Shown: one piece after another, positions 37,958 to 48,035 of the stretch
Layout of the letters: each line of letters begins with the position of its first letter
How positions within the stretch are numbered: position 1 is the first letter of the stretch
DNA from: Pseudomonas beijingensis
GTDB lineage: Bacteria > Pseudomonadota > Gammaproteobacteria > Pseudomonadales > Pseudomonadaceae
Assembly: GCF_030687295.1 (NCBI RefSeq)
Contig: NZ_CP117425.1
Span: forward strand, 6,204,001-6,268,000
Length of the DNA: 64,000 nucleotides
Direction of reading: 5' to 3'
Position numbers and translations under genes: made by a program
The notes under the pieces: model-generated
The model's input: only the letters and a program-made list of their open reading frames with translations
Database searches by the model: none
Told to the model about the DNA's origin: nothing

Positions 37958-39544
37958 ATGCGCCTCGCTGCCCTACCGTTGTTGCTCGCCCCTCTGCTGA
38001 TCACCCCGCAGGCCTTGGCCGCCGCCCTGAGCGTCTGCACCGAAGCCAGCCCGGAAGGGTTCGATGTCGTCCAGTACAACTCCCTGACCACCACCAACGC
38101 CTCCGCCGACGTGCTGATGAATCGCCTGGTGGATTTCGATACCGCCAGCGGCAAGGTGGTCCCCAGTCTGGCCGAGCGCTGGGAAGTCTCCACCGATGGC
38201 CTGACCTACGTGTTCAAGCTGCGGCCACGGGTCAAGTTCCATCACACCGATTACTTCACGCCGCGCCGCGACCTGACCGCCGAGGACGTGAAGTTCAGCT
38301 TTGAGCGCATGCTCGACCCGGCGAACCCGTGGCACAAGGTGGCGCAAAGCGGCTTCCCCCACGCCCAGTCCATGCAATTGCCGGTGCTGATCAAGAAAAT
38401 CGACGCCCTGGACCCGCTGACCGTGCGCTTCACCCTCGATCACGCCGACTCGACCTTCCTGGCGACGTTGAGCATGGGCTTTGCCTCCATCTATTCAGCC
38501 GAATACGCCGATCAGTTGATGCAGGCCGGCACGCCGGAGAAACTCAACAACCAGCCGGTCGGCACCGGCCCGTTCATTTTCAACCGATTCCAGAAAGACG
38601 CTTCGATTCGCTACAAAGCCAACCCGGATTATTTTGGCGGCAAGCCCCAAGTGGACCCCTTGATCTTCGCCATCACGCCGGACGCCAACGTGCGCCTGCA
38701 GAAATTGCGCCGCAACGAATGCCAGATCGCCCTGTCGCCCAAGCCACTGGACGTGCAAGCCGCCCGACAGGAAGCGACCCTGAGCGTGGCCCAGACCGAA
38801 GCCTTCATGACCGCGTTCGTGGCGATCAACAGCCAGCACCCGCCACTGGACAAGCCTGAGGTGCGACAAGCCATCAACCTGGCGTTCGACAAGGCCAGCT
38901 ACCTCAAGACCGTCTTCGAAGGCACCGCCGAAGCCGCTAACGGCCCTTACCCGCCTAACACCTGGAGCTACGCCAAAAGCCTGCCCGGCTACGCCCATGA
39001 CCCGGCGAAGGCCCGTGACCTGCTGGCCAAGGCCGGTTTGAAGGAAGGCTTCAAGACCACGATCTGGACCCGTCCCTCCGGCAGCCTGCTCAACCCCAAT
39101 CCGAGCCTTGGTGCGCAGTTGCTGCAATCGGACCTGGCGGAAATCGGCATCCAGGCCGAAATCCGCGTGATCGAATGGGGCGAACTGATCCGCCGCGCCA
39201 AGGCCGGCGAACATGACCTGCTGTTCATGGGCTGGGCCGGTGACAACGGCGACCCGGACAACTTCCTCACGCCGCAGTTTTCCTGCGCGGCAGTCAAATC
39301 CGGTACCAACTTCGCCCGCTACTGCAACCCGGACCTGGACAAACTGATCAGCGCCGGCAAGACCACCGGCGAACAAGGTGTGCGTGCCAAGCTGTACGAG
39401 CAGGCCCAGGCACAGATCCAGCAGCAGGCCCTGTGGCTGCCCCTGGCCCACCCCACCGCCTTCGCGCTGACCCGCAAGGATGTGCAGGGTTATTCGGTGA
39501 GCCCGTTTGGGCGGCAGGATTACGCCAAAGTCAGCCTCAAGTAA
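37958..39544 (+). CDS. Peptide ABC transporter substrate-binding protein (DppA-like)
   Basis: 528-residue periplasmic binding protein, SBP_bac_5 family. The signal peptide (about 1-24, cut after ALA) is followed by LSVCTEASPEGFDVVQYN, and the family signature is TDGLTYVFKLRPRVKFHHTDYFTPRRDLTAEDVKFSFERML. The C-terminal half includes LMFMGWAGDNGDPDNFLTP-like sequence (LLFMGWAGDNGDPDNFL), typical of DppA. The ATG at 37958 has AGGA nine bases upstream and directly begins the signal peptide. No permease or ATPase genes follow, so it probably serves a dpp transporter encoded elsewhere. Dipeptide binding is inferred. Confidence 0.9.
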   Translation: MRLAALPLLLAPLLITPQALAAALSVCTEASPEGFDVVQYNSLTTTNASADVLMNRLVDFDTASGKVVPSLAERWEVSTDGLTYVFKLRPRVKFHHTDYFTPRRDLTAEDVKFSFERMLDPANPWHKVAQSGFPHAQSMQLPVLIKKIDALDPLTVRFTLDHADSTFLATLSMGFASIYSAEYADQLMQAGTPEKLNNQPVGTGPFIFNRFQKDASIRYKANPDYFGGKPQVDPLIFAITPDANVRLQKLRRNECQIALSPKPLDVQAARQEATLSVAQTEAFMTAFVAINSQHPPLDKPEVRQAINLAFDKASYLKTVFEGTAEAANGPYPPNTWSYAKSLPGYAHDPAKARDLLAKAGLKEGFKTTIWTRPSGSLLNPNPSLGAQLLQSDLAEIGIQAEIRVIEWGELIRRAKAGEHDLLFMGWAGDNGDPDNFLTPQFSCAAVKSGTNFARYCNPDLDKLISAGKTTGEQGVRAKLYEQAQAQIQQQALWLPLAHPTAFALTRKDVQGYSVSPFGRQDYAKVSLK

Positions 39545-39580
39545 CCCCGCCCCCCCCAGAGCCCCTCCGGGGGAGCCTGG

Positions 39581-39671
39581 GGGGAGCAAAGCTTGCTCGC
39601 GATGACGTCGTCACATACAACCCTTGTGTTGGCTGTAAAACCGCTATCGCGAGCAAGCTTTGCTCCCACAA
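39581..39671. repeat. REP doublet, GAGCAAAGC variant
   Basis: Arms GGGGAGCAAAGCTTGCTCGC and GCGAGCAAGCTTTGCTCCCA around a spacer with CATACAACCCTTGTGTTGGC. The same complete element, spacer included, occurs in inverted orientation at 53372-53466. It lies between the convergent peptide-binding protein and radC genes. Confidence 0.9.
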
Positions 39672-39695
39672 GGAATTGTTCAAGCCTAATCGGGC

Positions 39696-40370
39696 CTACA
39701 TCCACCCATACTCCGCCATCGACAGCGGCTCCCCATCGCCAACAATGAAGTGGTCGAGCACCCGCACGTCGATCAGCTCCAGGGCCTCCTGGAGCCGCTC
39801 GGTGAGCACCCGGTCGGCCTGGCTGGGCTCGGTGTTGCCGGAGGGGTGGTTGTGGCACAGGATCAACGCAGCGGCGTTGTGGGCCAGGGCGCGCTTGACC
39901 ACCTGCCGGGGATGGACACTGGCGCTGTCGATAGAACCGCGAAACAGCGCTTCGAAGGTCAGCACCTGATGCTTGGAATTGAGAAACAGGCAACCGAACA
40001 CCTCGTGGGGCTCGTGGCGCAGCATGGACTTCAGGTATTCACGCACCGCGAACGGGCTTTCCAGCATGGTCTTTTCCCGCGCCCGTTCAGCCAAATGCCG
40101 CCGACTCATTTCCTGAGCCGCCTGCAGTTGGGCAAACTTCGCCGGCCCGAGCCCCATGTGATTGCTGAATGTGATCTGATCCGCTTCAAGCAGTGCGCGC
40201 AGGCTGCCAAATTGAATCAACAGTTGTCGCGCCAGATCCACAGCGCTTTTGCCCGACACGCCGGTGCGTAAAAAAATCGCCAGCAGCTCGGCGTCCGAAA
40301 GACTCCCCGCCCCCAGCGCCAATAACCTCTCCCGTGGCCGTTCGGCCGCAGGCCAATCGCGAATACTCAT
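39696..40370 (-). CDS. radC: RadC family JAB/MPN domain protein
   Basis: 224-residue RadC/YicR protein. The N-terminal helix-hairpin-helix-like part ([27 protein letters not shown]) precedes a JAMM metalloprotease-like domain whose metal motif is His173-x-His175 and Asp186 in [15 protein letters not shown], with Glu140 in position to act as general base. The old link to DNA repair is not supported for the family and the function is unknown. The ATG at 40370 has GGGAG 5 bases upstream. It is divergent from coaBC, a constant neighbour in gammaproteobacteria. Confidence 0.93.
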   Translation of the reverse strand: MSIRDWPAAERPRERLLALGAGSLSDAELLAIFLRTGVSGKSAVDLARQLLIQFGSLRALLEADQITFSNHMGLGPAKFAQLQAAQEMSRRHLAERAREKTMLESPFAVREYLKSMLRHEPHEVFGCLFLNSKHQVLTFEALFRGSIDSASVHPRQVVKRALAHNAAALILCHNHPSGNTEPSQADRVLTERLQEALELIDVRVLDHFIVGDGEPLSMAEYGWM

Positions 40371-40514
40371 GGCATCTCCCTGATTGTGGGCGCCGCTGTT
40401 CCGTAGCGGTCGCTGTGATATCGTAGCCCATCTTTTTTGCAGGCGATTAGCACCCTGGCAGCTGCTGCCAAGGGGTTCGCCTTGCACTGACCACTGAAAT
40501 CGAAAGGCAGGCCT

Positions 40515-41723
40515 ATGCAGCGGCTGTATCGGAAACGCATCGTTCTGGGCGTCGGCGGCGGCATTGCCGCCTACAAGAGCGCCGAGCTGGTTCGCAGGCT
40601 TATCGACCAGGGCGCGGAAGTACGGGTCGTCATGACCCGTGGTGGCAGCGAGTTTATTACCCCGCTGACCATGCAAGCCCTGTCCGGGCACCCGGTCCAC
40701 CTGGATTTGCTCGACCCGGCGGCCGAAGCCGCCATGGGCCATATCGAACTGGCCAAATGGGCCGACCTGGTGCTGATCGCCCCGGCCACGGCCGACCTGA
40801 TCGCCCGTCTGGCCCAAGGCATCGCCGACGACCTGCTGACCACCCTGGTGCTCGCCACCGACGCCGTGGTCGCCGTTGCACCCGCCATGAACCAAGCCAT
40901 GTGGCGCGACCCGGCCACCCAGGCCAACCTGCAATTGCTGGAAAGCCGCGCCCTGAAAGTCTTCGGCCCGGCCTCAGGCAGCCAGGCCTGCGGCGATGTC
41001 GGCATGGGGCGCATGCTCGAAGCCACGGACCTGGCCCAGTGCGCCGCCGACTGCTTCCAGCGCCAGGCCCTGACCGGCAAGCATGTGCTGATCACCGCCG
41101 GGCCGACCCAGGAAAACATCGACCCGGTGCGCTACATCACCAACCACAGCTCCGGGAAAATGGGCTTCGCCCTGGCCGAAGCCGCCGTGGAAGCCGGCGC
41201 CCGGGTGACGCTGATTACCGGCCCGGTGCACCTGCCGACCCCGGACCGGGTCACGCGCATCGACGTGGTCAGTGCCCGGGACATGCTCGCGGCCTGCGAA
41301 GCGGCCATCCCGTGCGACCTGTTCATCGCCTCGGCTGCGGTAGCGGACTACCGCCCCGAAGTCGTTGCCCCGCAAAAATTGAAGAAAGACCCTACAAGCG
41401 GTGACGGCCTGCTACTACAAATGGTGCGCAACCCGGATATCCTGGCCAGCATCGCCACCCGCCCCGACCGTCCGTTCAGTGTCGGCTTCGCCGCCGAGAC
41501 CGAACACCTGCTCGACTACGCCGCCCGCAAGCTCAAGGACAAGAACCTCGACTTGATCGTCGCCAACGACGTCGCCAACCCGAGCATCGGCTTCAACAGC
41601 GAAGAAAACGCCTGCAGCGTGATCGACCGCCAGTTGCACGCCACGCTTTTCGCCCAGACCAGCAAGAGCAAGATTGCCCGCCAGCTGATCACTTTTATCG
41701 CCGAACGTCTGAACCAGGTTTAA
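40515..41723 (+). CDS. coaBC: Bifunctional phosphopantothenoylcysteine decarboxylase/synthetase
   Basis: 402-residue CoaBC, two steps in coenzyme A synthesis. The N-terminal flavoprotein decarboxylase (1-185) has [18 protein letters not shown], the catalytic His in [20 protein letters not shown] near 75, and PAMNQAMW near 123; the catalytic Cys is in [12 protein letters not shown] near 158. The C-terminal synthetase (about 190-400) has [26 protein letters not shown], the Lys residues of PQKLKKD and [10 protein letters not shown]. dut starts four bases after its stop, so the two genes form an operon. Confidence 0.96.
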   Translation: MQRLYRKRIVLGVGGGIAAYKSAELVRRLIDQGAEVRVVMTRGGSEFITPLTMQALSGHPVHLDLLDPAAEAAMGHIELAKWADLVLIAPATADLIARLAQGIADDLLTTLVLATDAVVAVAPAMNQAMWRDPATQANLQLLESRALKVFGPASGSQACGDVGMGRMLEATDLAQCAADCFQRQALTGKHVLITAGPTQENIDPVRYITNHSSGKMGFALAEAAVEAGARVTLITGPVHLPTPDRVTRIDVVSARDMLAACEAAIPCDLFIASAAVADYRPEVVAPQKLKKDPTSGDGLLLQMVRNPDILASIATRPDRPFSVGFAAETEHLLDYAARKLKDKNLDLIVANDVANPSIGFNSEENACSVIDRQLHATLFAQTSKSKIARQLITFIAERLNQV

Positions 41724-41727
41724 TGTC

Positions 41728-42183
41728 ATGCACGCCCTACAAGCCAAGATCCTCGACCCACGCATCGGTAGCGAATTCCCGCTGCCGCAATACGCCACAC
41801 CGGGCTCCGCCGGCCTCGACCTGCGGGCGATGCTCAAGCAGGACACGATCCTGGAACCAGGCCAGACCCTGCTGATTCCTACCGGCCTGTCGGTGTACAT
41901 CGGCGACCCGGGCCTGGCCGCGCTGATCCTGCCGCGCTCGGGCCTGGGCCACAAGCACGGCATCGTGCTGGGCAACCTGGTGGGCCTGATCGACTCCGAC
42001 TACCAGGGCGAATTGATGGTGTCGTGCTGGAACCGCGGCCAGACGGCCTTCAACATTGCCGTGGGCGAACGCATCGCGCAGTTGGTGCTGGTGCCGGTGG
42101 TCCAAGCCCACTTCGAACTGGTCGAGGAATTCGACGAGAGCCAGCGCGGCGCCGGTGGTTTCGGGCATTCCGGCAGCCATTGA
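41728..42183 (+). CDS. dut: dUTP pyrophosphatase
   Basis: 151-residue trimeric dUTPase that hydrolyses dUTP to dUMP and pyrophosphate, keeping uracil out of DNA and feeding dTMP synthesis. The five family motifs are present: [20 protein letters not shown] (with the catalytic-site Ser), [15 protein letters not shown] with the catalytic Asp, [12 protein letters not shown], and the flexible C-terminal arm [12 protein letters not shown]. It follows coaBC by four bases. Confidence 0.97.
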   Translation: MHALQAKILDPRIGSEFPLPQYATPGSAGLDLRAMLKQDTILEPGQTLLIPTGLSVYIGDPGLAALILPRSGLGHKHGIVLGNLVGLIDSDYQGELMVSCWNRGQTAFNIAVGERIAQLVLVPVVQAHFELVEEFDESQRGAGGFGHSGSH

Positions 42184-42195
42184 CCGTGCGATTCC

Positions 42196-42226
42196 GGGCC
42201 GGGCGTCCTGCCCGGCCCGTTTGTTA
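42196..42226 (+). terminator. Terminator after dut
   Basis: Nine-base stem GGGCCGGGC / GCCCGGCCC with loop GTCCT, followed by GTTTGTT. It is strong in the stem and weak in the T-tract, 12 bases after the dut stop. The remaining gap to algC has no clear motif. Confidence 0.7.
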
Positions 42227-42441
42227 AGCTTCTGTTTCAGGACAAAAAATGCGCAATGGCTTTCTGCTAGGTTTCCCATCCGGAATCAATGTATTAGGCG
42301 AGCGAGGCCGGGGTAACGCTGTCTCATGGCAATTTCCCACCACGAACTCTCTGTCAAAAACGCCGTCATACCCTTCAGCTTGAGCCTGCCGACGCCCAGT
42401 GCCGGCCTGTCCAGTCACTTTCCTGATAGAGCGCCCCGCCC

Positions 42442-43839
42442 ATGAACACCCCAGCCGCAATCGCCCCGATCTTCCCTGAAAGCATTTTCCGCGCCTACGA
42501 CATCCGTGGCGTGGTACCGGAAACCCTCACCGCCGAAACCGCCTATTGGATCGGCCGCGCCATTGGCTCCCAGAGCCTGGCCCAGGGCGAACCGAACGTG
42601 TGCGTCGGCCGTGATGGCCGCTTGTCGGGCCCTGAGCTGGTAGAACAGTTGATCAAAGGCGTTGCCGACAGTGGCTGCCACGTCAGCGACGTGGGCCTGG
42701 TACCGACCCCGGCGCTGTACTACGCCGCCAACGTGCTGGCCGGCAAATCCGGTGTGATGCTCACCGGCAGCCACAACCCGTCGAACTACAACGGCTTCAA
42801 GATCGTCATTGCCGGCGACACCCTCGCCAACGAGCAGATCCAGGCCCTGCACACCCGCCTCAAGACCAACGACCTGAGCAGCGGCCAGGGCAGCGTGACC
42901 AAGGTCGACATCCTCGAGCGCTACAACGACGAGATCGTCAAGGACGTGAAGCTCGCCCGACGCCTGAAAGTGGTGGTCGACTGCGGCAACGGTGCGGCCG
43001 GCGTGATCGCCCCGCAACTGATCGAAGCCCTGAATTGCGAAGTCATCCCGCTGTTCTGCGACGTGGACGGCAACTTCCCTAACCACCACCCGGACCCGGG
43101 CAAGCTGGAAAACCTGCAAGACCTGATCGCCAAGGTCAAGGAAACCAACGCCGACCTGGGCCTGGCCTTCGACGGCGACGGCGACCGCGTCGGCGTGGTG
43201 ACCAATACCGGCAGCGTGGTGTTCCCCGACCGCCTGCTGATGTTGTTCGCCCGTGACGTGGTGGCGCGCAATCCGAACGCCGAAATCATCTTCGACGTGA
43301 AATGCACCCGTCGCCTGGTGCCACTGATCAAGGAATATGGCGGTCGTCCGCTGATGTGGAAAACCGGTCATTCGTTGATCAAGAAGAAAATGAAACAGAG
43401 CGGTGCCCTGCTGGCCGGTGAAATGAGCGGCCACATCTTCTTCAAGGAGCGCTGGTTCGGTTTCGACGACGGTATCTACAGCGCCGCGCGCCTGCTGGAG
43501 ATCCTCAGCAAGGAAAAATCCACGGCCGAAGAGCTGTTCGCAACCTTCCCGAACGATATTTCTACGCCAGAAATCAATATCCATGTGACCGAAGAGAGCA
43601 AATTCAGCATCATTGATGCACTGCACGACGCCCAGTGGGGCGAAGGCGCCGAACTGACCACCATCGACGGTGTGCGGGTCGACTACCCACAAGGCTGGGG
43701 CCTGGTCCGCGCGTCCAACACCACCCCGGTGCTGGTGCTGCGCTTCGAGGCCGACAACGAGGCCGAACTGCAGCGCATCAAGGACGTGTTCCACACCCAA
43801 CTCAAACGTGTTGCACCTGATCTCCAACTACCGTTTTGA
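42442..43839 (+). CDS. algC: Phosphomannomutase/phosphoglucomutase AlgC
   Basis: 465-residue alpha-D-phosphohexomutase that interconverts mannose- or glucose-6-phosphate and the 1-phosphates, feeding alginate, lipopolysaccharide and Psl-type polysaccharide. The phosphoserine is Ser110 in LTGSHNPSNYNG, the Mg loop is Asp244/246/248 in FDGDGDRVG, the sugar loop is GEMSGHIFF near 325, and the phosphate-binding loop is RASNTTPVLVLRFE near 421. N-terminal RAYDIRGVVPETL is typical. Followed by argB after 27 bases. In P. aeruginosa some strains have a longer AlgC (DUF4059-like N-terminal extension); this is the short form. Confidence 0.96.
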   Translation: MNTPAAIAPIFPESIFRAYDIRGVVPETLTAETAYWIGRAIGSQSLAQGEPNVCVGRDGRLSGPELVEQLIKGVADSGCHVSDVGLVPTPALYYAANVLAGKSGVMLTGSHNPSNYNGFKIVIAGDTLANEQIQALHTRLKTNDLSSGQGSVTKVDILERYNDEIVKDVKLARRLKVVVDCGNGAAGVIAPQLIEALNCEVIPLFCDVDGNFPNHHPDPGKLENLQDLIAKVKETNADLGLAFDGDGDRVGVVTNTGSVVFPDRLLMLFARDVVARNPNAEIIFDVKCTRRLVPLIKEYGGRPLMWKTGHSLIKKKMKQSGALLAGEMSGHIFFKERWFGFDDGIYSAARLLEILSKEKSTAEELFATFPNDISTPEINIHVTEESKFSIIDALHDAQWGEGAELTTIDGVRVDYPQGWGLVRASNTTPVLVLRFEADNEAELQRIKDVFHTQLKRVAPDLQLPF

Positions 43840-43866
43840 TTTTTTGAAGCACTACCGGAGCCCTGA

Positions 43867-44772
<906 letters not shown>

Positions 44773-44783
44773 GCGACACCGGT

Positions 44784-44827
44784 AAAAAAAGACCCCGCTC
44801 AACCTGGTTGAGCGGGGTCTTTTTTTG
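44784..44827. terminator. Bidirectional terminator after argB
   Basis: Twelve-base stem GACCCCGCTCAA / TTGAGCGGGGTC with loop CCTGG, flanked by A7 and T7, 11 bases after the argB stop. One of the strongest terminators in the window. Confidence 0.93.
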
Positions 44828-44850
44828 CACCTCTTTTTCAGATGATGCTT

Positions 44851-44947
44851 TTGTGGCGAGGGAGCTTGCTCCCGCTCGATTGCGCAGCGATCGCCAAAAT
44901 GTTGGGGCCGCTGCGCAGCCCAGCGGGAGCAAGCTCCCTCGCCACAA
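44851..44947. repeat. Inverted repeat of a third type (GTGGCGAGGGAGCTTGCTCCC)
   Basis: Arms TGTGGCGAGGGAGCTTGCTC and GAGCAAGCTCCCTCGCCACA are perfect inverses, with inner pairs GATTGCGCAGC / GCTGCGCAG. It combines the GTGGCGAGGG head of the 32948 family with the AGCTTGCT core of the common REP. It lies between the convergent argB and pyrE genes. Confidence 0.9.
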
Positions 44948-44967
44948 GATCAAAATCAGGAGCCATT

Positions 44968-45612
44968 TCAGACGCCGAACTGGGCGCGGTAGGCTTCCAC
45001 CGCCGGCAAATGCTGCTTGAGTTGCGGATCGTCGGCCAAAAACTCCAGCACCTGGTTCAGCGACACAATGCTGATCACCGGAATGCCGAAGTCGCGTTCC
45101 ACTTCCTGGATCGCCGACAACTCACCGTTGCCGCGCTCCTGACGGTTCAGGGCGATCAGCACGCCGGCCGCCTTGGCGCCTTCCTGGGAACCGATGATCT
45201 GCATCACTTCGCGAATGGCAGTGCCAGCGGTGATGACGTCGTCGATGATCAATACTTCGCCGGTCAGCGGCGCGCCGACCAGGCTGCCGCCTTCGCCGTG
45301 GGCCTTGGCTTCCTTGCGGTTGAAACACCAGGGCAGGTCGCGGCCGTGGTGTTCGGCCAGGGCGACGGCGGTGGTGGCGGCCAGGGGGATGCCTTTGTAG
45401 GCCGGGCCGAACAGCACGTCGAACGGGATGCCGCTCTCGACGATGGCTGCCGCGTAGAAACGCCCCAACTGCGCCAGGGCAGTACCGCTGTTGAACAGGC
45501 CGGCATTGAAGAAGTACGGGCTGGTGCGCCCGGACTTGAGGGTGAATTCACCGAAGCGCAAAACGCCGCGATCGATGGCAAAGCGAATGAAATCGCGCTG
45601 ATACGCCTGCAT
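44968..45612 (-). CDS. pyrE: Orotate phosphoribosyltransferase
   Basis: 214-residue pyrimidine-synthesis enzyme converting orotate and PRPP to OMP. N-terminal [38 protein letters not shown] is diagnostic, the flexible catalytic loop is [12 protein letters not shown] near 100, and the PRPP loop is [17 protein letters not shown] near 120. It is complete and of family length, and divergent from crc with an 82-base gap, the same arrangement as in P. aeruginosa. Confidence 0.97.
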   Translation of the reverse strand: MQAYQRDFIRFAIDRGVLRFGEFTLKSGRTSPYFFNAGLFNSGTALAQLGRFYAAAIVESGIPFDVLFGPAYKGIPLAATTAVALAEHHGRDLPWCFNRKEAKAHGEGGSLVGAPLTGEVLIIDDVITAGTAIREVMQIIGSQEGAKAAGVLIALNRQERGNGELSAIQEVERDFGIPVISIVSLNQVLEFLADDPQLKQHLPAVEAYRAQFGV

Positions 45613-45658
45613 GAAAAAAGCCTCAAATACCGCGGATTTAGCTAAATAGGTACACGCC

Positions 45659-45671
45659 GTGTATCATACAC
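45659..45671. promoter_or_regulatory. Perfect palindrome between pyrE and crc
   Basis: GTGTATCATACAC is a 13-base perfect dyad, extended by CC/GC flanks, in the 82-base divergent gap. It contains a -10-like TATCAT. It may be a protein site or part of overlapping promoters. Confidence 0.4.
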
Positions 45672-45694
45672 GCACGTGATTTTTGGGGCCATTT

Positions 45695-46474
45695 ATGCGG
45701 ATCATCAGTGTGAACGTCAATGGTATTCAGGCTGCAGTCGAGCGTGGTTTGCTCAGTTGGCTGCAAGCACAGAATGCCGACGTCATCTGCCTGCAGGACA
45801 CCCGCGCCTCCGCCTTTGAACTGGACGATGCAGCCTTCCAACTGGATGGTTACTTCCTTTATGCCTGCGATGCCGAAGTCCCCGCCCAGGGTGGCGTGGC
45901 TTTGTACTCGCGGCTGCAACCGAAGGCTGTCATCAACGGTCTCGGTTTCGAGACGGCGGACCGCTACGGGCGCTACCTGCAAGCCGATTTCGACAAGGTC
46001 AGCATCGCGACCTTACTGCTCCCTTCGGGGCAGAACGGCGATGAAGATTTGAATCAGAAATTCAAGTTGATGGACGACTTCGCCCGTTACCTGGATAAAC
46101 AGCGGCGCAAACGTCGCGAGTACATCTATTGTGGCTCGCTGTACGTGGCGCAACAGAAGCTGGATATCAAGAACTGGCGTGACAGCCAACAATCTCCTGG
46201 TTTCCTGGCGCCGGAACGGGCCTGGATGGACGAGATCATTGGCAACATGGGTTATGTCGATGCCCTGCGTGAAGTCAGCCGCGAAGGCGACCAATACAGC
46301 TGGTGGCCGGACAACGAGCAGGCCGAAATGCTCAACCTCGGTTGGCGTTTCGACTACCAGTTGCTGACGCCCGGGCTGCGCCGCTTCGTACGCAGCGCCC
46401 GCCTGCCGCGCCAGCCACGGTTCTCACAGCATGCGCCGCTGATCGTGGATTACGACTGGACGCTGACGATCTGA
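45695..46474 (+). CDS. crc: Catabolite repression control protein Crc
   Basis: 259-residue Crc, the partner of Hfq that blocks translation of catabolic mRNAs carrying A-rich motifs when preferred carbon sources are present. It has the exonuclease-endonuclease-phosphatase fold: MRIISVNVNGIQAAVERGLLSWL, ADVICLQDTRA and the final DYDWTL are the relics of nuclease motifs, but Crc proteins lack nuclease activity. The ATG at 45695 is the family start. The gene stands alone, divergent from pyrE, and ends at a terminator. Confidence 0.96.
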   Translation: MRIISVNVNGIQAAVERGLLSWLQAQNADVICLQDTRASAFELDDAAFQLDGYFLYACDAEVPAQGGVALYSRLQPKAVINGLGFETADRYGRYLQADFDKVSIATLLLPSGQNGDEDLNQKFKLMDDFARYLDKQRRKRREYIYCGSLYVAQQKLDIKNWRDSQQSPGFLAPERAWMDEIIGNMGYVDALREVSREGDQYSWWPDNEQAEMLNLGWRFDYQLLTPGLRRFVRSARLPRQPRFSQHAPLIVDYDWTLTI

Positions 46475-46492
46475 GTGTCGTTTCGCAGCCAC

Positions 46493-46523
46493 AAAAAAAC
46501 CGACAGCCGTGTCGGTTTTTTTG
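46493..46523 (+). terminator. Terminator after crc
   Basis: Stem AACCGACA / TGTCGGTT with loop GCCG, flanked by A6 and T7, about 19 bases after the crc stop. Works in both directions in principle. Confidence 0.9.
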
Positions 46524-46540
46524 TGGACACCCATTTCTAC

Positions 46541-46631
46541 TGTGGGAGCGAGCTTGCTCGCGATGGCGGCGGATCAACCAACATCGATGTTGAATGAAAA
46601 ATCGCAATCGCGAGCAAGCTCGCCCCCACAG
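46541..46631. repeat. REP doublet (REPIN)
   Basis: Forward GTGGGAGCGAGCTTGCTCGC and inverted GCGAGCAAGCTCGCCCCCAC; the second arm has one T-to-C change in the outer part. It lies between the convergent crc and DUF4870 genes. Confidence 0.9.
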
Positions 46632-46651
46632 GGACAGGCGTTTACTGATCG

Positions 46652-47020
46652 TTATTTGACCAACCGCCAGGTAAACGGATACCGATACGGCAGCCCTTCA
46701 TTGGCCTTCACGCCGCCAATGATGGTCAGCACCAGCGCACCGATGGCCACCAGGCCGAACAGGAAGAAGCCAATCACCACGATCATCAACAGCAGGCAGA
46801 TCGCCGAGGCAATCGCCACAGTGATCTGGAAGTTCAGCGCTTCCTTGCCCTGGGCATCGATGAACGGGTCGGATTCACGCTTGAGCTGCCAGAGCACCAA
46901 CGGCCCGATCAGCGTGCCAAACGGAATCCAGATCCCCAACAAGGCGGACAGGTGACAAAACATTGCCCATTGACGCGCCTCTTTGCTCGGCTGGGGCAGT
47001 AGGACTTGCTCATCACTCAT
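46652..47020 (-). CDS. DUF4870 family membrane protein
   Basis: 122-residue small membrane protein of the DUF4870 (Tic20-like fold) family. After a soluble head (about 1-20) there are three predicted helices: WAMFCHLSALLGIWIPFGTLIGPLVLWQL, a re-entrant or second helix after DPFIDAQGKEALNFQITVAI, and LLLMIVVIGFFLFGLVAIGALVLTIIGGVKA. The motif FIDAQGKEALNFQ is diagnostic. The start at 47020 is chosen because AGGAG lies 8 bases upstream. Function unknown. It follows rph by 30 bases, as in other Pseudomonas, so the two may share a transcript. Confidence 0.88.
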   Translation of the reverse strand: MSDEQVLLPQPSKEARQWAMFCHLSALLGIWIPFGTLIGPLVLWQLKRESDPFIDAQGKEALNFQITVAIASAICLLLMIVVIGFFLFGLVAIGALVLTIIGGVKANEGLPYRYPFTWRLVK

Positions 47021-47050
47021 GACACTCTCCTTGTCTGAAGCGCGAAACAA

Positions 47051-47773
47051 TCAGTCAGCCAATGCGGCTTTTTGCAGTTCGAAAATCTCGTTCATGCCTT
47101 TCTTCGCCAATTCCAGCATAGCGTTCAAATCTTCCGGCTGGAACGGCGCGCCTTCGGCGGTGCCCTGGACTTCGATGAAACCGCCAGCACTGGTCATGAC
47201 CACGTTCAGATCGGTCTCGGCGGCGGAGTCCTCCAAGTAATCCAGGTCCAGCACCGGCTCGCCCTGATACATGCCCACGGACACGGCGGCGATCATTTGC
47301 TTGAGCGGGTCGCCGCCCTTGAGGCCGCCGCGCTTCTTGATCACTTTCAAGGCATCGACCAGCGCAACCATGGCCCCGGTGATGGAGGCCGTACGTGTGC
47401 CGCCGTCGGCCTGGATCACGTCGCAGTCCACATACAGCGTCACGTCGCCCAGCTTGGACATGTCCAGCGCGGCGCGCAGCGAACGGCCGATCAGGCGCTG
47501 GATTTCCAGGGTACGACCGCCCTGCTTGCCACGGCTGGCCTCACGCTGGTTCCGCTCACCGGTGGCGCGCGGCAGCATGCCGTATTCGGCGGTCAACCAG
47601 CCCTGGCCCTGGCCCTTGAGAAACCGTGGCACGCCGTTTTCGACACTAACAGTGCAGATGACCTTGGTATCACCGAATTCGACCAGTACAGATCCCTCGG
47701 CGTGTTTGGTGTAGTTGCGGGTAATGCGGATCGAGCGAAGCTGATCGGCAGCGCGACCACTTGGACGTTTCAT
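47051..47773 (-). CDS. rph: Ribonuclease PH
   Basis: 240-residue phosphorolytic 3'-5' exoribonuclease that trims tRNA precursors and takes part in rRNA decay. N-terminal [38 protein letters not shown], the RNA-binding [34 protein letters not shown] and the phosphate/metal region [18 protein letters not shown] are all intact, as is the C-terminal part that E. coli K-12 lost by frameshift. The start at 47773 gives the family length. It is divergent from yicC. Confidence 0.96.
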   Translation of the reverse strand: MKRPSGRAADQLRSIRITRNYTKHAEGSVLVEFGDTKVICTVSVENGVPRFLKGQGQGWLTAEYGMLPRATGERNQREASRGKQGGRTLEIQRLIGRSLRAALDMSKLGDVTLYVDCDVIQADGGTRTASITGAMVALVDALKVIKKRGGLKGGDPLKQMIAAVSVGMYQGEPVLDLDYLEDSAAETDLNVVMTSAGGFIEVQGTAEGAPFQPEDLNAMLELAKKGMNEIFELQKAALAD

Positions 47774-48035
47774 AGGGAACACCTGTACAGAGGACGGAAA
47801 ACTGCCGGACATTATAGAGCCGTGGGCCGCCAGAGGGCAGTTTAAAAAAACTGACGCGGCAGGTGAGCGCGCTCAAAACCCCGGCCGACGGGCTGCAGCG
47901 CTTTGTTGCCGGAGCTGTTTGGGCGCTTGCGTCCCACTGCGCTACAATCCTGCGCCTTTGCTGCCCTCGGGCTTTTATCTACAGATCCCAGGCCCACGAC
48001 CACCGTCGTGCCGGCCTGCATTGCGAGGAACCTCC

